Part shown: positions 55,936 through 64,000 of the stretch, piece by piece
Numbering within the stretch: position 1 is the stretch's first letter
How the letters are laid out: each line of letters starts with the position of its first letter
Translations under genes and position numbers: made by a program
From: Wenzhouxiangella sp. XN201
Lineage (GTDB): Bacteria; Pseudomonadota; Gammaproteobacteria; Xanthomonadales; Wenzhouxiangellaceae
Length of the DNA: 64,000 nt
NCBI RefSeq assembly: GCF_011008905.1
Contig: NZ_JAAIVI010000017.1
Location: forward strand, 1,589,750-1,653,749
Direction of reading: 5' to 3'
Notes under the pieces: generated by a model
Databases searched by the model: none
What the model was told of the DNA's origin: nothing
The model's input: the letters and a program-made list of their open reading frames with translations, nothing else

Positions 55936-56053
55936 GCCGGACGCTCCGCAGGAGGATTGTCGCTCGAATTATCGCGCCGATTCGGTTGTTGCGGTAAAAA
56001 ATACCACGATGGATGGGCTAAACTGCCCGACCGCTTCAGGCATCGAGATTTTA

Positions 56054-57259
56054 ATGACTCCCGAGCAGCAAGCTCTTTTCGGTGACGAGCCGGTACGGCA
56101 TGTCCAGCGCGATGGCGTGGACTACGCCCTGCTCGGCACGGCCCACGTTTCGCGCACCAGCGCCGAAGCGGTCGAACGCCTGCTCGCGAGCGGCCACTAC
56201 GATGCCGTGGCCGTCGAGCTGTGCCCTTCACGCTACCAGACCCTGACCGAGCGCGATGCCTGGCGCAACATGGACCTGTTCAGGATCATTCGCGAGGGCA
56301 AGGCCGGCATGATGATGGCCTCGCTGACCCTGTCGGCCTACCAGCGCCGCATCGCCGAACAGTTCGGCATCGAACCGGGCGCGGAAATGAAAGCGGCCAT
56401 CGAGGCCGCTGGCCGCGCCGGGATACCGGTACAGCTCATCGATCGCGAAATCGGCATCACGCTCCGGCGCGCTTCGCGCCGCCTGTCCTGGTGGAAGCGC
56501 TGGCTGATGCTCAATGGCCTGGTGATGTCGATGTTCTCGCGCCAGGAAATCAGCGAGGAAGACATCGAGCGCCTCAAACAGGGGGACCTGCTGACCGAGA
56601 CTTTCAGTGAGTTTTCCGAAACCGCGCCGGAGCTCTACGAATCCCTGATCACCGAACGCGATCGATTCATGGCCGCGCGGCTTCGCCAGGAAAACGAATC
56701 GGGCGAGTCGCGCCGGGTGCTCGCAGTGCTGGGTGCCGGTCACCTCGAGGGCACTGCCGAAGCGCTCGGCAGCGATGACGATCCGGAGCCGACCGTTTCG
56801 GAACTCAATCACATGCCACCGCCCTCGCGCTTCATCAAGGCCCTGCCCTGGCTCATCGCGGCCCTGGTGATTACCGGATTCGCCATCGGCTTCTCACGCT
56901 CGCCCGAACTGGGCCTGGCCCTGATTGCCACCTGGGTGATCATCAACGGCACGCTGTCCGCGCTGGGGGCGCTGATTGCCGGTGGGCATCCGCTCACCGT
57001 GCTCACCGCGCTGGTGGCCGCGCCGCTCACCTCGCTGAATCCGACCATCGGCGCGGGCATGGTCACCGGGGCGGTCGAGGCCTGGCTGCGCAAACCAAGG
57101 GTGGCCGATTTCGAGTCGCTGCGGGACGACGTGGTCAAGCTGTCCGGCTGGTGGCGAAATCGTGTCTCGCGAGTGCTGCTGGTGTTCTTTCTGTCAAACC
57201 TGGGTTCGGCCATCGGCACCTGGGTGGCCGGCTTCCGGATGGTGCAACAGCTCACCTGA
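56054..57259 (+). CDS. TraB/PrgY family membrane protein
   Basis: A 401-residue TraB-family protein. The GTAHVS motif is at 28-33, VAVELCPSRY at 53-62, then AEMKAAIEAAGRAGIPVQLIDREIGITLRRA and VLAVLGAGHLEG. The C-terminus holds about four membrane helices (ALPWLIAALVITGFAIGF, LGLALIATWVIINGTL and others). Enterococcal TraB/PrgY reduces pheromone activity; the biochemical role in proteobacteria is unknown. The start is the ATG at 56054; upstream frame is without similarity. The last 66 bases overlap the convergent kinase gene. Confidence 0.86.
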   Translation: MTPEQQALFGDEPVRHVQRDGVDYALLGTAHVSRTSAEAVERLLASGHYDAVAVELCPSRYQTLTERDAWRNMDLFRIIREGKAGMMMASLTLSAYQRRIAEQFGIEPGAEMKAAIEAAGRAGIPVQLIDREIGITLRRASRRLSWWKRWLMLNGLVMSMFSRQEISEEDIERLKQGDLLTETFSEFSETAPELYESLITERDRFMAARLRQENESGESRRVLAVLGAGHLEGTAEALGSDDDPEPTVSELNHMPPPSRFIKALPWLIAALVITGFAIGFSRSPELGLALIATWVIINGTLSALGALIAGGHPLTVLTALVAAPLTSLNPTIGAGMVTGAVEAWLRKPRVADFESLRDDVVKLSGWWRNRVSRVLLVFFLSNLGSAIGTWVAGFRMVQQLT

Positions 57260-58972
57260 GCGATCGCGGGGCAGGAACAGGCGGATCTCCGTCCCCTCCC
57301 CCAGCGTTGAGTCGACCTCGACGTAACCATCGGACTGACGCACGAAGCCATAAACCATGCTCAGCCCCAGGCCGGAGCCGCGCATGTCCGGCTTCGTGGT
57401 GAAGAAGGGCTCGAACAACCTGTTCAAATGCTCCGGGGCGATTCCCGTGCCGTTATCCCTGACCCCCAGGCAAACGTAGTCACCCGGTGGCACGCCGTCG
57501 CCGTCAATCACGCGGGGTGCATCGAGCCGATGATTGCGGGCCGACACTCGCAAGCGGCCGCCCGCGGGCATTGCGTCTCGCGCATTGATGCACAGGTTGA
57601 GCAAGGCATTCTCGAGTTGCGCCAGATCGACATTGGCCGGCCAAAGCCCGTCCTCAAGCTCGAAGACGACTTCGATATCGTCCCCGAGAATCCGATCGAG
57701 CATGTCCCTGAAACCGTCAAGCACGGGCGCCACGTCCACACGCTGCGGGATCAGCTCTTGCTGACGCGAGAAAGCCAGCAGTTGCTGCACCAGTCGCGTC
57801 CCGCGCTCGGCCGCGCGGCGGCACATCGCGACGTTGCGGAGCATCTCCGGGTCATCCTCGGCAGCTTGCTCGAGCAATTCGGTATTCCCGAGAATCACGG
57901 TCAGCAGGTTGTTGAAATCGTGGGCGATGCCTCCGGTGAGCTGGCCCACGGCCTCGAGCCGCTGGGAGTGATGGAGCCGGTCTTCCATGGCGCGCACCCG
58001 GGAATTGTCCAGGCACACGAAGGCAATCGCCTCCGGCTCGCCATCCGGGTCACGGACCAGGGAGAAACTCAGCCCGGCCACCACGGCTCGTCCACCGCTA
58101 CCACGCAGCCGCAGTTCCACGGTAACGTCCTCCTGGCGCAACGAACTCAGGCCTTCGCGCAGCGCCCGCCAGCGATCATAGTCGGCAGCATCGACGAACT
58201 CGCCGAAGCGGCAGCCGCGCATGTCAGCGTGCGGGATTCCGACGATTTCACCGAACGTCCGGTTGATGTCCAGGCACTCCCCGTCGAGCGACAACCAACC
58301 GATGCCGGCAGCGGCATTTGCAAACAGGCGACGAAAGCGCTGCTCGCGCTCACGCAGGGCCTGATCGACCAGAAGCTGACCACGTTCGCGTTCCTGCTCC
58401 TTGATCCAACCCTCACGAAACCGCGCGAACAACTCCAGGAGCAGGACAAAACTGACCAGGCTCAGGGCATAGACCACCATGATGATCGCGCCCTGTGCAT
58501 CGTCGGGGTGCACAACGATTCGCGTCGCTGCCAGCGCCAGAGCCAGGCCGATAAACAGGTAGGAAAAAACCTGGCTGTAATTCGAGACGTTGACGAAGCG
58601 ATTGAAGACTAGAAGTGGAAAGAACCACAGCAGATAGACAAAAAAACTGTCGAGAATATTGTCGTTGCCGACCGAAATCAGTCCGGCCAGCGACAGGTAG
58701 GCGACAAAGAACGCACTGGTCAGCGGCGCAATCCATGTCTGGCTCTGGAAGGGCCGGCTCGCCAGCATGACGAACAGGAAGATGGCATACACACCCGCCG
58801 CGGCAATCAGACCCGCTTCAAAGCCCTCCACGCCACCGACTTGCCGTCCGACCGTCAGTCCCAGTAACGAGCCGATCAGCGCCAGCACGGCCACAACCAG
58901 CAGGATCGGCCTTGCCGGCCGTTCCGACCAGCGAACCGTTGGTGCTTGAACTGGCTTTGCCGGACTCGACAT
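57194..58972 (-). CDS. PAS-domain sensor histidine kinase, membrane-bound
   Basis: A 592-residue kinase. Residues 1-190 hold about six membrane helices (22-45, 50-70, 78-100, 108-125, 132-150, 160-183). A PAS domain follows (about 205-325), then HisKA with phospho-acceptor His351 in [21 protein letters not shown], and HATPase with N-box [20 protein letters not shown], and [13 protein letters not shown]. The [11 protein letters not shown]-box is the hybrid-kinase/NtrB-like type. No response regulator lies nearby. The start at 58972 drops an upstream ORF part without similarity. The C-terminal tail (572-592) is encoded in the overlap with the TraB gene. Confidence 0.9.
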   Translation of the reverse strand: MSSPAKPVQAPTVRWSERPARPILLVVAVLALIGSLLGLTVGRQVGGVEGFEAGLIAAAGVYAIFLFVMLASRPFQSQTWIAPLTSAFFVAYLSLAGLISVGNDNILDSFFVYLLWFFPLLVFNRFVNVSNYSQVFSYLFIGLALALAATRIVVHPDDAQGAIIMVVYALSLVSFVLLLELFARFREGWIKEQERERGQLLVDQALREREQRFRRLFANAAAGIGWLSLDGECLDINRTFGEIVGIPHADMRGCRFGEFVDAADYDRWRALREGLSSLRQEDVTVELRLRGSGGRAVVAGLSFSLVRDPDGEPEAIAFVCLDNSRVRAMEDRLHHSQRLEAVGQLTGGIAHDFNNLLTVILGNTELLEQAAEDDPEMLRNVAMCRRAAERGTRLVQQLLAFSRQQELIPQRVDVAPVLDGFRDMLDRILGDDIEVVFELEDGLWPANVDLAQLENALLNLCINARDAMPAGGRLRVSARNHRLDAPRVIDGDGVPPGDYVCLGVRDNGTGIAPEHLNRLFEPFFTTKPDMRGSGLGLSMVYGFVRQSDGYVEVDSTLGEGTEIRLFLPRDRSGELLHHPEAGHPGADGRTQV

Positions 58973-59114
58973 GGTGTGCAGTTTTCGTGTACAGGAGAAA
59001 ACCCTACCTTCGAGCGCGCTCCAAGTACAGCGCCATCGAACCGGAGATCCGGCCTGTCGGCAACGACTTCGCCACCTATAATGCGTCGCAAGGGTCCAAG
59101 GAAAACAAGCAGGC

Positions 59115-61799
59115 ATGAGCATCAAGTCACGCATCTTCGGTCAACCCTGGCAGCACCGCGATCCCGAAATCCGCGCCCGCGGCGTTGCCGAAGGCGACAC
59201 GCCGGAGCTTCGGGAAGCGCTGCCGCGTATTGCCGAGCATGACGAGGATCCCGGTGTCCGCCTGGCGGCACTCAAGCGCATCGATACCGAGCCCTTCTGG
59301 CTCGACGCCCGGCTGCGTGAAAGTGACCCGCGCATTGTCGAGGCCGCCGATGCCTATCTGATGCGGTCCATCATGCAGCGTTCGGATGAGCGCCTGATCA
59401 AGGAGCGCGTCGAGTGGTTCCGCCGGATCGAAGACGCCGAACTGATCCGGCGGGCCGCCCGCCATGCGCCCGATCGCAGTATACGGGCCGAGGCCCTGGC
59501 ACGCGTCGACTCGCCCGGCTTCCTCGGCGATCGGGTCGTCGACGAAGCCGACGAGCAACTGGCCCTGTCACTGATCGATCGCATCGACCAGGTTTCGACC
59601 CTGCAGCGCATCGCCGGCGCGTTGCGGAAAAAGAACAAGCGCCGGGCGCGAGCGGTCGAAGACCGTCTGCACGACCTGCAGGCGGCCAGCGGCCACTACG
59701 ACCCGGCGGCGGCATCGGCCACGCAACTGGTCGAACGGGCCGAGACCCTTGCGCGCGGACAGTTCGAGGGTAATCGTGCCGAAGCCCTGCGGGAACTGGA
59801 ATCGAACTGGGCCGGCATCGAATCTCCGCGGGAAGATCTGGCCCGCCGATTCAACGGCGCGATCGCGATTCTGAAACGCGCAATGACGCCTCGCAGGGAA
59901 GCGCCCGGCGGTGCCGACGACTCGATTGATCCGCCCGGTCCGCAGCCCGACCCGGCGCTGCTCGCGCTGGTGGAGCGACTCGAAGCCGCCGACGATCCGC
60001 TGCGAGCATTCGGCGATCGCGCCGGTGAACTGCTGGGCGAGTTCGACCGCTGCTGGAACGCCATTGACGCACCCAGCGATGCAGACCAGGGGCTGCGCGA
60101 ACGTGCCCTGCCGATCCTGCAAGCGCTACAGAAGAATCACCAGCAGCAAAGCGCTGTCCACGAGAAGCAAAAAGAACGCCCGCAACGGCCGCCGCAAACC
60201 GAATTCAATGACAAGCTCGATCGCATCGCCGGCCTGCTCGAGGACGGTCACCTGGCCGACGCACAGTCCGCGGTCCGCGAACTGCGCAGCCAGCTTGATC
60301 GACTGGAGAAACGTCAGCGACCCCATGCAGTGCTTGGACGACTTGGCCGACTCGAGGGCCGTCTGCGCGAAATGCGCAACTGGGAGCACTGGTCTGACAA
60401 TCAGATCCGTGATGAACTGATCGAGCGTGTCGAGGCCCTGGTCGATTCCGATCAGCATCCCGACGCCATCAGCGCCGCGCTCAAGGAAGCGCGCGCACAA
60501 TGGCAGCGCCTGGAAGCCCTCGAAATCCTGCCCGGCGACAAGCGCCGGCACGCGGCCCCGGCCGGTCAGTGGCGCCGTTTCCAGGCTGCCTGCAAGCGGG
60601 CCTTCGAAGCGGCCCAACCCTATTTCGAGAAGCGCCATGAGGTTCAGGCCGAAAACCTGGCGCAGCTCGAAGCCTTTCTCGAACAGGGCCATGCCCTGGT
60701 TGATGACGAGGACGCCGGCCTCGATAAGCTCAAGCAATTCATGCGCGCCGCTCGCCTGGCCATCCGGCGGCTCGACGACTTGCCGCCTAAATCGCGCGGC
60801 CGATCAGCGGCCAGGCTGAGGGAGCTGATGGACGCCCTGTCCGCGCGTCTCGATGCCGGCTTCGAGGCCATCGAGCTGGAAAAGCGACGCCTGGTGACCG
60901 AAGCCCGACAGCTGCAGCACGAATCCGACCTGGCCACGGCGATCGACAAGGCCAAGGCCCTGCAGGCGCGCTGGCAGCAGTCCGGCAGTGGCCGGCGGCG
61001 GGTCGAGCAGCAGCTGTGGAAGGAGTTCCGGGAACCGATTGATCCGCTGTTCGAAAAGGTGCGGGAAAACACGGCCGAGCAACGCGAGCAGCAGGAAGCC
61101 GAACTGAACGAGCTCCAGGCGCTGTGCGAACAAGCCGAAGCCCTGACCGAATGTGACGACGAAGCACTCGACGGTGCCGAAGGGCGGCTGCGCGCCCTGC
61201 AGGCGGAATGGGCTGCCATCGGCCGCAAGCCGCGCAATCTGATCAAGCGCTTCGAGCAGGCTGAACGCACCCTTCGACATCGTATTCGCGACCGCGAGCA
61301 GGCCCATGCCCGGCAAGTGCTGAACCAGTACGCCACGCTGGCCGAGACCACCCAGCAACTTTGGCAGGCCCGCAACCAGGGCGAAACCAACACCCGCCTG
61401 ACCGAATCCCTGGCCGGGATCGAAGCCACCGACGAGTTGACCACGGCCTTGCTCGAGACCGCCCGTCGCGTCGCCGATCCCGACGTCGCGACCGCCGACC
61501 TGGCCGTCCAGGCCGAAAGCAACGCCGAGCAGGCGCGCCAGGTGCTGATCGAGATGGAATTGCTCGCCGGGCTGGAGTCACCGGCAGAAGACCGCGAAGC
61601 ACGCATGAACTATCAGGTCGAACGGCTCGCCCGCCGTCTGGGAGAACGCGACCGTCAACCGGGCCTGGCCGAAGAACTGACCGGGCTGCGCGAGCGCTGG
61701 TATCGAAGTTTTCCACTGCCAGTCGAGCGGCACGAGGCCATGGCAAAGCGCTATGAGAAGTGCCAGAATGTGCTCGATTCGATGTCGGGGACAGAATGA
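59115..61799 (+). CDS. DUF349 domain protein, long coiled coil
   Basis: An 894-residue, almost entirely helical and charged protein with repeated DUF349-type segments such as WQRLEALEILPGDKRRHAAP...WRRFQAACKRAFEAAQPYFEKR and LQARWQQSGSGRRRVEQQLWKEFREPIDPLFEK, and LQAEWAAIGRKPRNLIKRFEQ. The N-terminal 160 residues look like short HEAT/armadillo repeats (DPGVRLAALKRIDT, DRSIRAEALARVDS). The family is common in Proteobacteria; the function is not established. The stop overlaps the antiporter start as ATGA, an unusual coupling. Confidence 0.86.
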   Translation: MSIKSRIFGQPWQHRDPEIRARGVAEGDTPELREALPRIAEHDEDPGVRLAALKRIDTEPFWLDARLRESDPRIVEAADAYLMRSIMQRSDERLIKERVEWFRRIEDAELIRRAARHAPDRSIRAEALARVDSPGFLGDRVVDEADEQLALSLIDRIDQVSTLQRIAGALRKKNKRRARAVEDRLHDLQAASGHYDPAAASATQLVERAETLARGQFEGNRAEALRELESNWAGIESPREDLARRFNGAIAILKRAMTPRREAPGGADDSIDPPGPQPDPALLALVERLEAADDPLRAFGDRAGELLGEFDRCWNAIDAPSDADQGLRERALPILQALQKNHQQQSAVHEKQKERPQRPPQTEFNDKLDRIAGLLEDGHLADAQSAVRELRSQLDRLEKRQRPHAVLGRLGRLEGRLREMRNWEHWSDNQIRDELIERVEALVDSDQHPDAISAALKEARAQWQRLEALEILPGDKRRHAAPAGQWRRFQAACKRAFEAAQPYFEKRHEVQAENLAQLEAFLEQGHALVDDEDAGLDKLKQFMRAARLAIRRLDDLPPKSRGRSAARLRELMDALSARLDAGFEAIELEKRRLVTEARQLQHESDLATAIDKAKALQARWQQSGSGRRRVEQQLWKEFREPIDPLFEKVRENTAEQREQQEAELNELQALCEQAEALTECDDEALDGAEGRLRALQAEWAAIGRKPRNLIKRFEQAERTLRHRIRDREQAHARQVLNQYATLAETTQQLWQARNQGETNTRLTESLAGIEATDELTTALLETARRVADPDVATADLAVQAESNAEQARQVLIEMELLAGLESPAEDREARMNYQVERLARRLGERDRQPGLAEELTGLRERWYRSFPLPVERHEAMAKRYEKCQNVLDSMSGTE

Positions 61800-63445
61800 T
61801 CAATCACAATCGCACCCCGCTGCGCGGCCTGGTCCTGTGCAGCACGCTTCTCGCCAGCCCGTTAACCTTTGCCGCCGAATCCAGTCATTTCGGCTGGGTT
61901 TCGATCCTGCCGCCGGCGCTGGCCATTGCCCTGGCGCTGATCATCCGCCAGGTGGTACCCGCCCTGTTCATCGGAATCTGGGTCGGCGCCTGGGCACTCA
62001 ATGACTTCACGCTGGTCGGACTGTTTACAGGCCTGCTCGAGTCCTTCGAAGTTCACGTCGTCGCCGCCCTGGCCGATTCGGGTAATGCGTCGGTGGTGCT
62101 ATTCTCGATGATGATCGGCGGGATGGTCGGCATCATCTCCAAGAACGGCGGACTCCAGGGCGTGGTCGAGCGTATCGTCGGCTTTGCCGATTCGGCCCGA
62201 CGGGCCAGCCTGGCGACCGTAGCCATGGGGCTGGCGATCTTCTTCGACGATTACGCCAATACCCTGGTGGTGGGCAACACGATGCGACCCGTGACCGACC
62301 GCATGCAGGTCTCGCGCGAAAAGCTCGCCTACCTGGTCGATTCCACCGCTGCGCCCATCGCCTCCGTGGCCCTGGTGACCACCTGGGTCGGCTACGAAGT
62401 CGGCCTCATTCGCGATTCCATGGAAGGCATCGCCGGCCTGGATGCGAACGCCTACTTCGTTTTCCTCAATTCGATCGCCTACAGCTTCTATCCGCTTTTT
62501 GCCCTCGTCCTGGTCTTCGCCGTGGTGCTCTCGGGCCGTGATTTCGGCCCCATGCACACAGCCGAACGCCGCGCCCGTGTGGAGGGACGAGTGGCGCCGG
62601 AGGCAGTGAGCACGGCCCTGGTCGACGACGACATGCAGCAGGTCCAGCCCGCCGAGGGCACCCGCCGACTGGCCCGGAACGCGATCGTGCCGGTCGCGAC
62701 CCTGGTCGTCTCGATGGTTGCCGGCCTGTTCCTCAGCGGAGAAGGCGAGACCCTCCAGGCAGTGCTCGAGAGCGCCGATGCCTACAAGGCCCTGCTGTGG
62801 GGCTCGCTGCTGGGCGTGGTCTCGGCCGTCATCATGACGATGCTGCATCGCAGCCTGTCCATCCCGGAGCTCATGGGGGCCTGGTTCACCGGCCTTCGCA
62901 GCATGTTGTTGGCGGTGGTCATCCTGGTCATGGCCTGGGCCCTGGGCGGCATTACCGAGGAACTGGGCACGGCCGGTTTCCTGTCCGAACTGCTGGGTGA
63001 TCGACTGCACCCGGGCCTGGTACCCACGCTGGTTTTCGTGCTGGCGGCGGCAACTGCTTTCTCGACGGGGTCGAGCTGGGGCACGATGGGCATTCTCCTG
63101 CCGCTGATGCTGCCGCTCACCTGGGCCCTGATGAGCACCAACGGCATGACCGGCGTCGAGCACATGCCGATTCTCTATGCCTCGGTGGCCGCCGTGCTCG
63201 GCGGCGCAGTCTGGGGCGACCACTGCTCTCCGATATCCGACACCACCATCCTGTCGTCGATGGCCAGCCAGTGCGACCACATCGAGCACGTGCGTACCCA
63301 GCTGCCCTACGCCCTGTTCGCCGGCATCATCGCCATCGTGCTTGGAACGCTGCCCGCCGGCTTCGGAGTGCCGTGGTGGCTGTGCCTGCCGGTAGGTGCC
63401 CTGGCTCTGATCGTGGGGATGCGGATGATCGGGAGGACGGTCTGA
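61796..63445 (+). CDS. NhaC family Na+/H+ antiporter-like transporter
   Basis: A 549-residue polytopic transporter of the NhaC/ArsB-NhaD-like superfamily. It has about 11-12 helices; the conserved blocks are VPALFIGIWVGAW, IIGGMVGIISKNGGLQG-type (MMIGGMVGIISKNGGLQGV), AIFFDDYANTLVVGNTMRPVTD, and TAFSTGSSWGTMGILLPLMLPL, with WGDHCSPISDTTILSSMAS near the end. The blocks with Asp/Asn/Ser are those expected of the ion path. The ion or metabolite specificity (Na+/H+ or an amino-acid exchanger) is not certain. An apparent leader (LLASPLTFA) precedes helix 1. Confidence 0.88.
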   Translation: MINHNRTPLRGLVLCSTLLASPLTFAAESSHFGWVSILPPALAIALALIIRQVVPALFIGIWVGAWALNDFTLVGLFTGLLESFEVHVVAALADSGNASVVLFSMMIGGMVGIISKNGGLQGVVERIVGFADSARRASLATVAMGLAIFFDDYANTLVVGNTMRPVTDRMQVSREKLAYLVDSTAAPIASVALVTTWVGYEVGLIRDSMEGIAGLDANAYFVFLNSIAYSFYPLFALVLVFAVVLSGRDFGPMHTAERRARVEGRVAPEAVSTALVDDDMQQVQPAEGTRRLARNAIVPVATLVVSMVAGLFLSGEGETLQAVLESADAYKALLWGSLLGVVSAVIMTMLHRSLSIPELMGAWFTGLRSMLLAVVILVMAWALGGITEELGTAGFLSELLGDRLHPGLVPTLVFVLAAATAFSTGSSWGTMGILLPLMLPLTWALMSTNGMTGVEHMPILYASVAAVLGGAVWGDHCSPISDTTILSSMASQCDHIEHVRTQLPYALFAGIIAIVLGTLPAGFGVPWWLCLPVGALALIVGMRMIGRTV

Positions 63446-63451
63446 TAACGC

Positions 63452-63457
63452 TATAAT
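63452..63457 (+). promoter_or_regulatory. Candidate -10 box (TATAAT) immediately before dnaE
   Basis: A perfect TATAAT lies 7 bases before the dnaE ATG (63465) in a 19-base gap after the antiporter stop. If used, transcription would start at or next to the ATG, giving a leaderless mRNA. No SD is present to argue otherwise, and no clear -35 is seen. Confidence 0.35.
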
Positions 63458-63464
63458 CCCCCTC

Positions 63465-64000
63465 ATGCCCGACGAAGTTGCCAACCCGACCGCGCCCCCC
63501 TTCGTCCATCTCCGCCTGCATACCGAATACTCGCTCGAGGACGGCATGGTGCGTATCGGGGCGCTGGTCAATCGGGCGGCCGAGTTGGGCATGCCGGCGG
63601 TGGCGGTCACCGACTGGCACAACCTGTTCGGGCTGGTCAAGTTCTACCGGGCCGCCATCGCCCGGGGCATCAAGCCGATCGTCGGCGCCGACATCCGGGT
63701 GCAGGATGCGACCCATGCCGATCAATTCGGCGTCGTCACCCTGCTGGTGCAGGATCGAAGCGGCTACCTCAATCTCTGCAAGATCCTCTCGCGCAGCTTT
63801 CTGGAAGGCCGTTTCCGCGGGCAGCCGCGTGTGCACCCGGCCTGGCTGCAGGGCCATAGCGAGGGGCTGATCGCCCTGCTCGGCCGTCAATCCGAAATCG
63901 GTGAGGCGCTCGCCAACGGGCGCCGCAACCTGGCTCGCAATCGCCTCGAAACCTGGCTCGGCCTGTTTCCCGACCGGCTCTATCTGGCACTGGAACGGCT
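63465..64000 (+). CDS. dnaE: DNA polymerase III subunit alpha (5' part only)
   Basis: The replicative polymerase catalytic subunit; 178 codons lie in the window and the rest is cut off. The PHP domain at the N-terminus is visible: FVHLRLHTEYSLEDGMVRI, AVAVTDWHNLFGLVKFYRAA, KPIVGADIRV and LLVQDRSGYLNLCKILSR. The HLRLHTEYS motif of this family holds the first metal-site histidines. The start is ATG at 63465, with no SD upstream (see the -10 box). Confidence 0.93.
   Translation, partial: MPDEVANPTAPPFVHLRLHTEYSLEDGMVRIGALVNRAAELGMPAVAVTDWHNLFGLVKFYRAAIARGIKPIVGADIRVQDATHADQFGVVTLLVQDRSGYLNLCKILSRSFLEGRFRGQPRVHPAWLQGHSEGLIALLGRQSEIGEALANGRRNLARNRLETWLGLFPDRLYLALER

Overview
The window is GC-rich, densely packed bacterial chromosome in which nearly every gene is a housekeeping gene. 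The greA-rpfE-like-recJ-prfB-lysS block next to carAB, the cytochrome-oxidase assembly genes, pilH, lpxH, ppsR/ppsA and orn all point to a Gammaproteobacterium near the Xanthomonadales/Chromatiales. A Wenzhouxiangella-like lineage is my guess, but I cannot prove genus. No rRNA, tRNA, classical insertion sequence, prophage or CRISPR array was seen. No gene-free stretch exceeds 300 bases.

Layout. 1-2857: greB (cut by the window edge) and fumC, with a divergent YihG/PlsC-type acyltransferase. 2927-6619: a secreted M20 amidohydrolase, an SQR-like flavoprotein and a secreted MetX-like alpha/beta hydrolase. 6674-14954: purB, the 2-oxoglutarate dehydrogenase set sucA-sucB-lpd and an acuI/yhdH-type reductase. 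15030-21329: pilH, a Prx5-type peroxiredoxin, cytochrome-oxidase assembly genes (DUF2909, SURF1, Sco-like, ctaB; ctaA is not in the cluster) and gcvP. 21436-28619: a tricorn-type protease, gyrA and mtnA on the minus strand. 28673-32243: a periplasmic cyclophilin, lpxH (CTG start), a B-box/membrane/helical-repeat protein and a lipocalin. 32262-43618: the minus-strand block lysS-prfB (with its programmed frameshift)-recJ-rpfE-like-greA-carB-[inserted element]-carA-DUF1249. 43692-49459: ppsR/ppsA, orn/rsgA and an SDR. 49584-51796: a small secreted protein and a two-gene agmatine-to-putrescine route. 51817-55935: a tightly overlapping four-gene cluster (C39-like peptidase, RimK-like ATP-grasp ligase, GCS2-like ligase, N-formylglutamate amidohydrolase-like), which looks like a peptide-type metabolite system. 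56054-64000: a TraB-family membrane protein, a PAS histidine kinase, a DUF349 coiled-coil protein, an NhaC-type antiporter and the start of dnaE.

The most unusual content is a set of small dispersed elements between genes. Each is bounded by inverted arms built from about three or four tandem 8-10 nt units. Five copies carry arms of the CGCAGAT type (12226, 13842, 21345, 33815, 41452). One copy, between carA and carB, encloses a complete GxxExxY / PD-(D/E)XK-like nuclease gene. That gene starts inside the arm and overlaps the carA stop as ATGA. The other four copies are short, with unrelated interiors. Two further single elements with 8-nt units (46932-47122 and 48626-48772) have the same design with different sequence. 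I infer an autonomous/non-autonomous family that settles at gene ends. The second candidate for new biology is the amidoligase cluster at 51817-55935.
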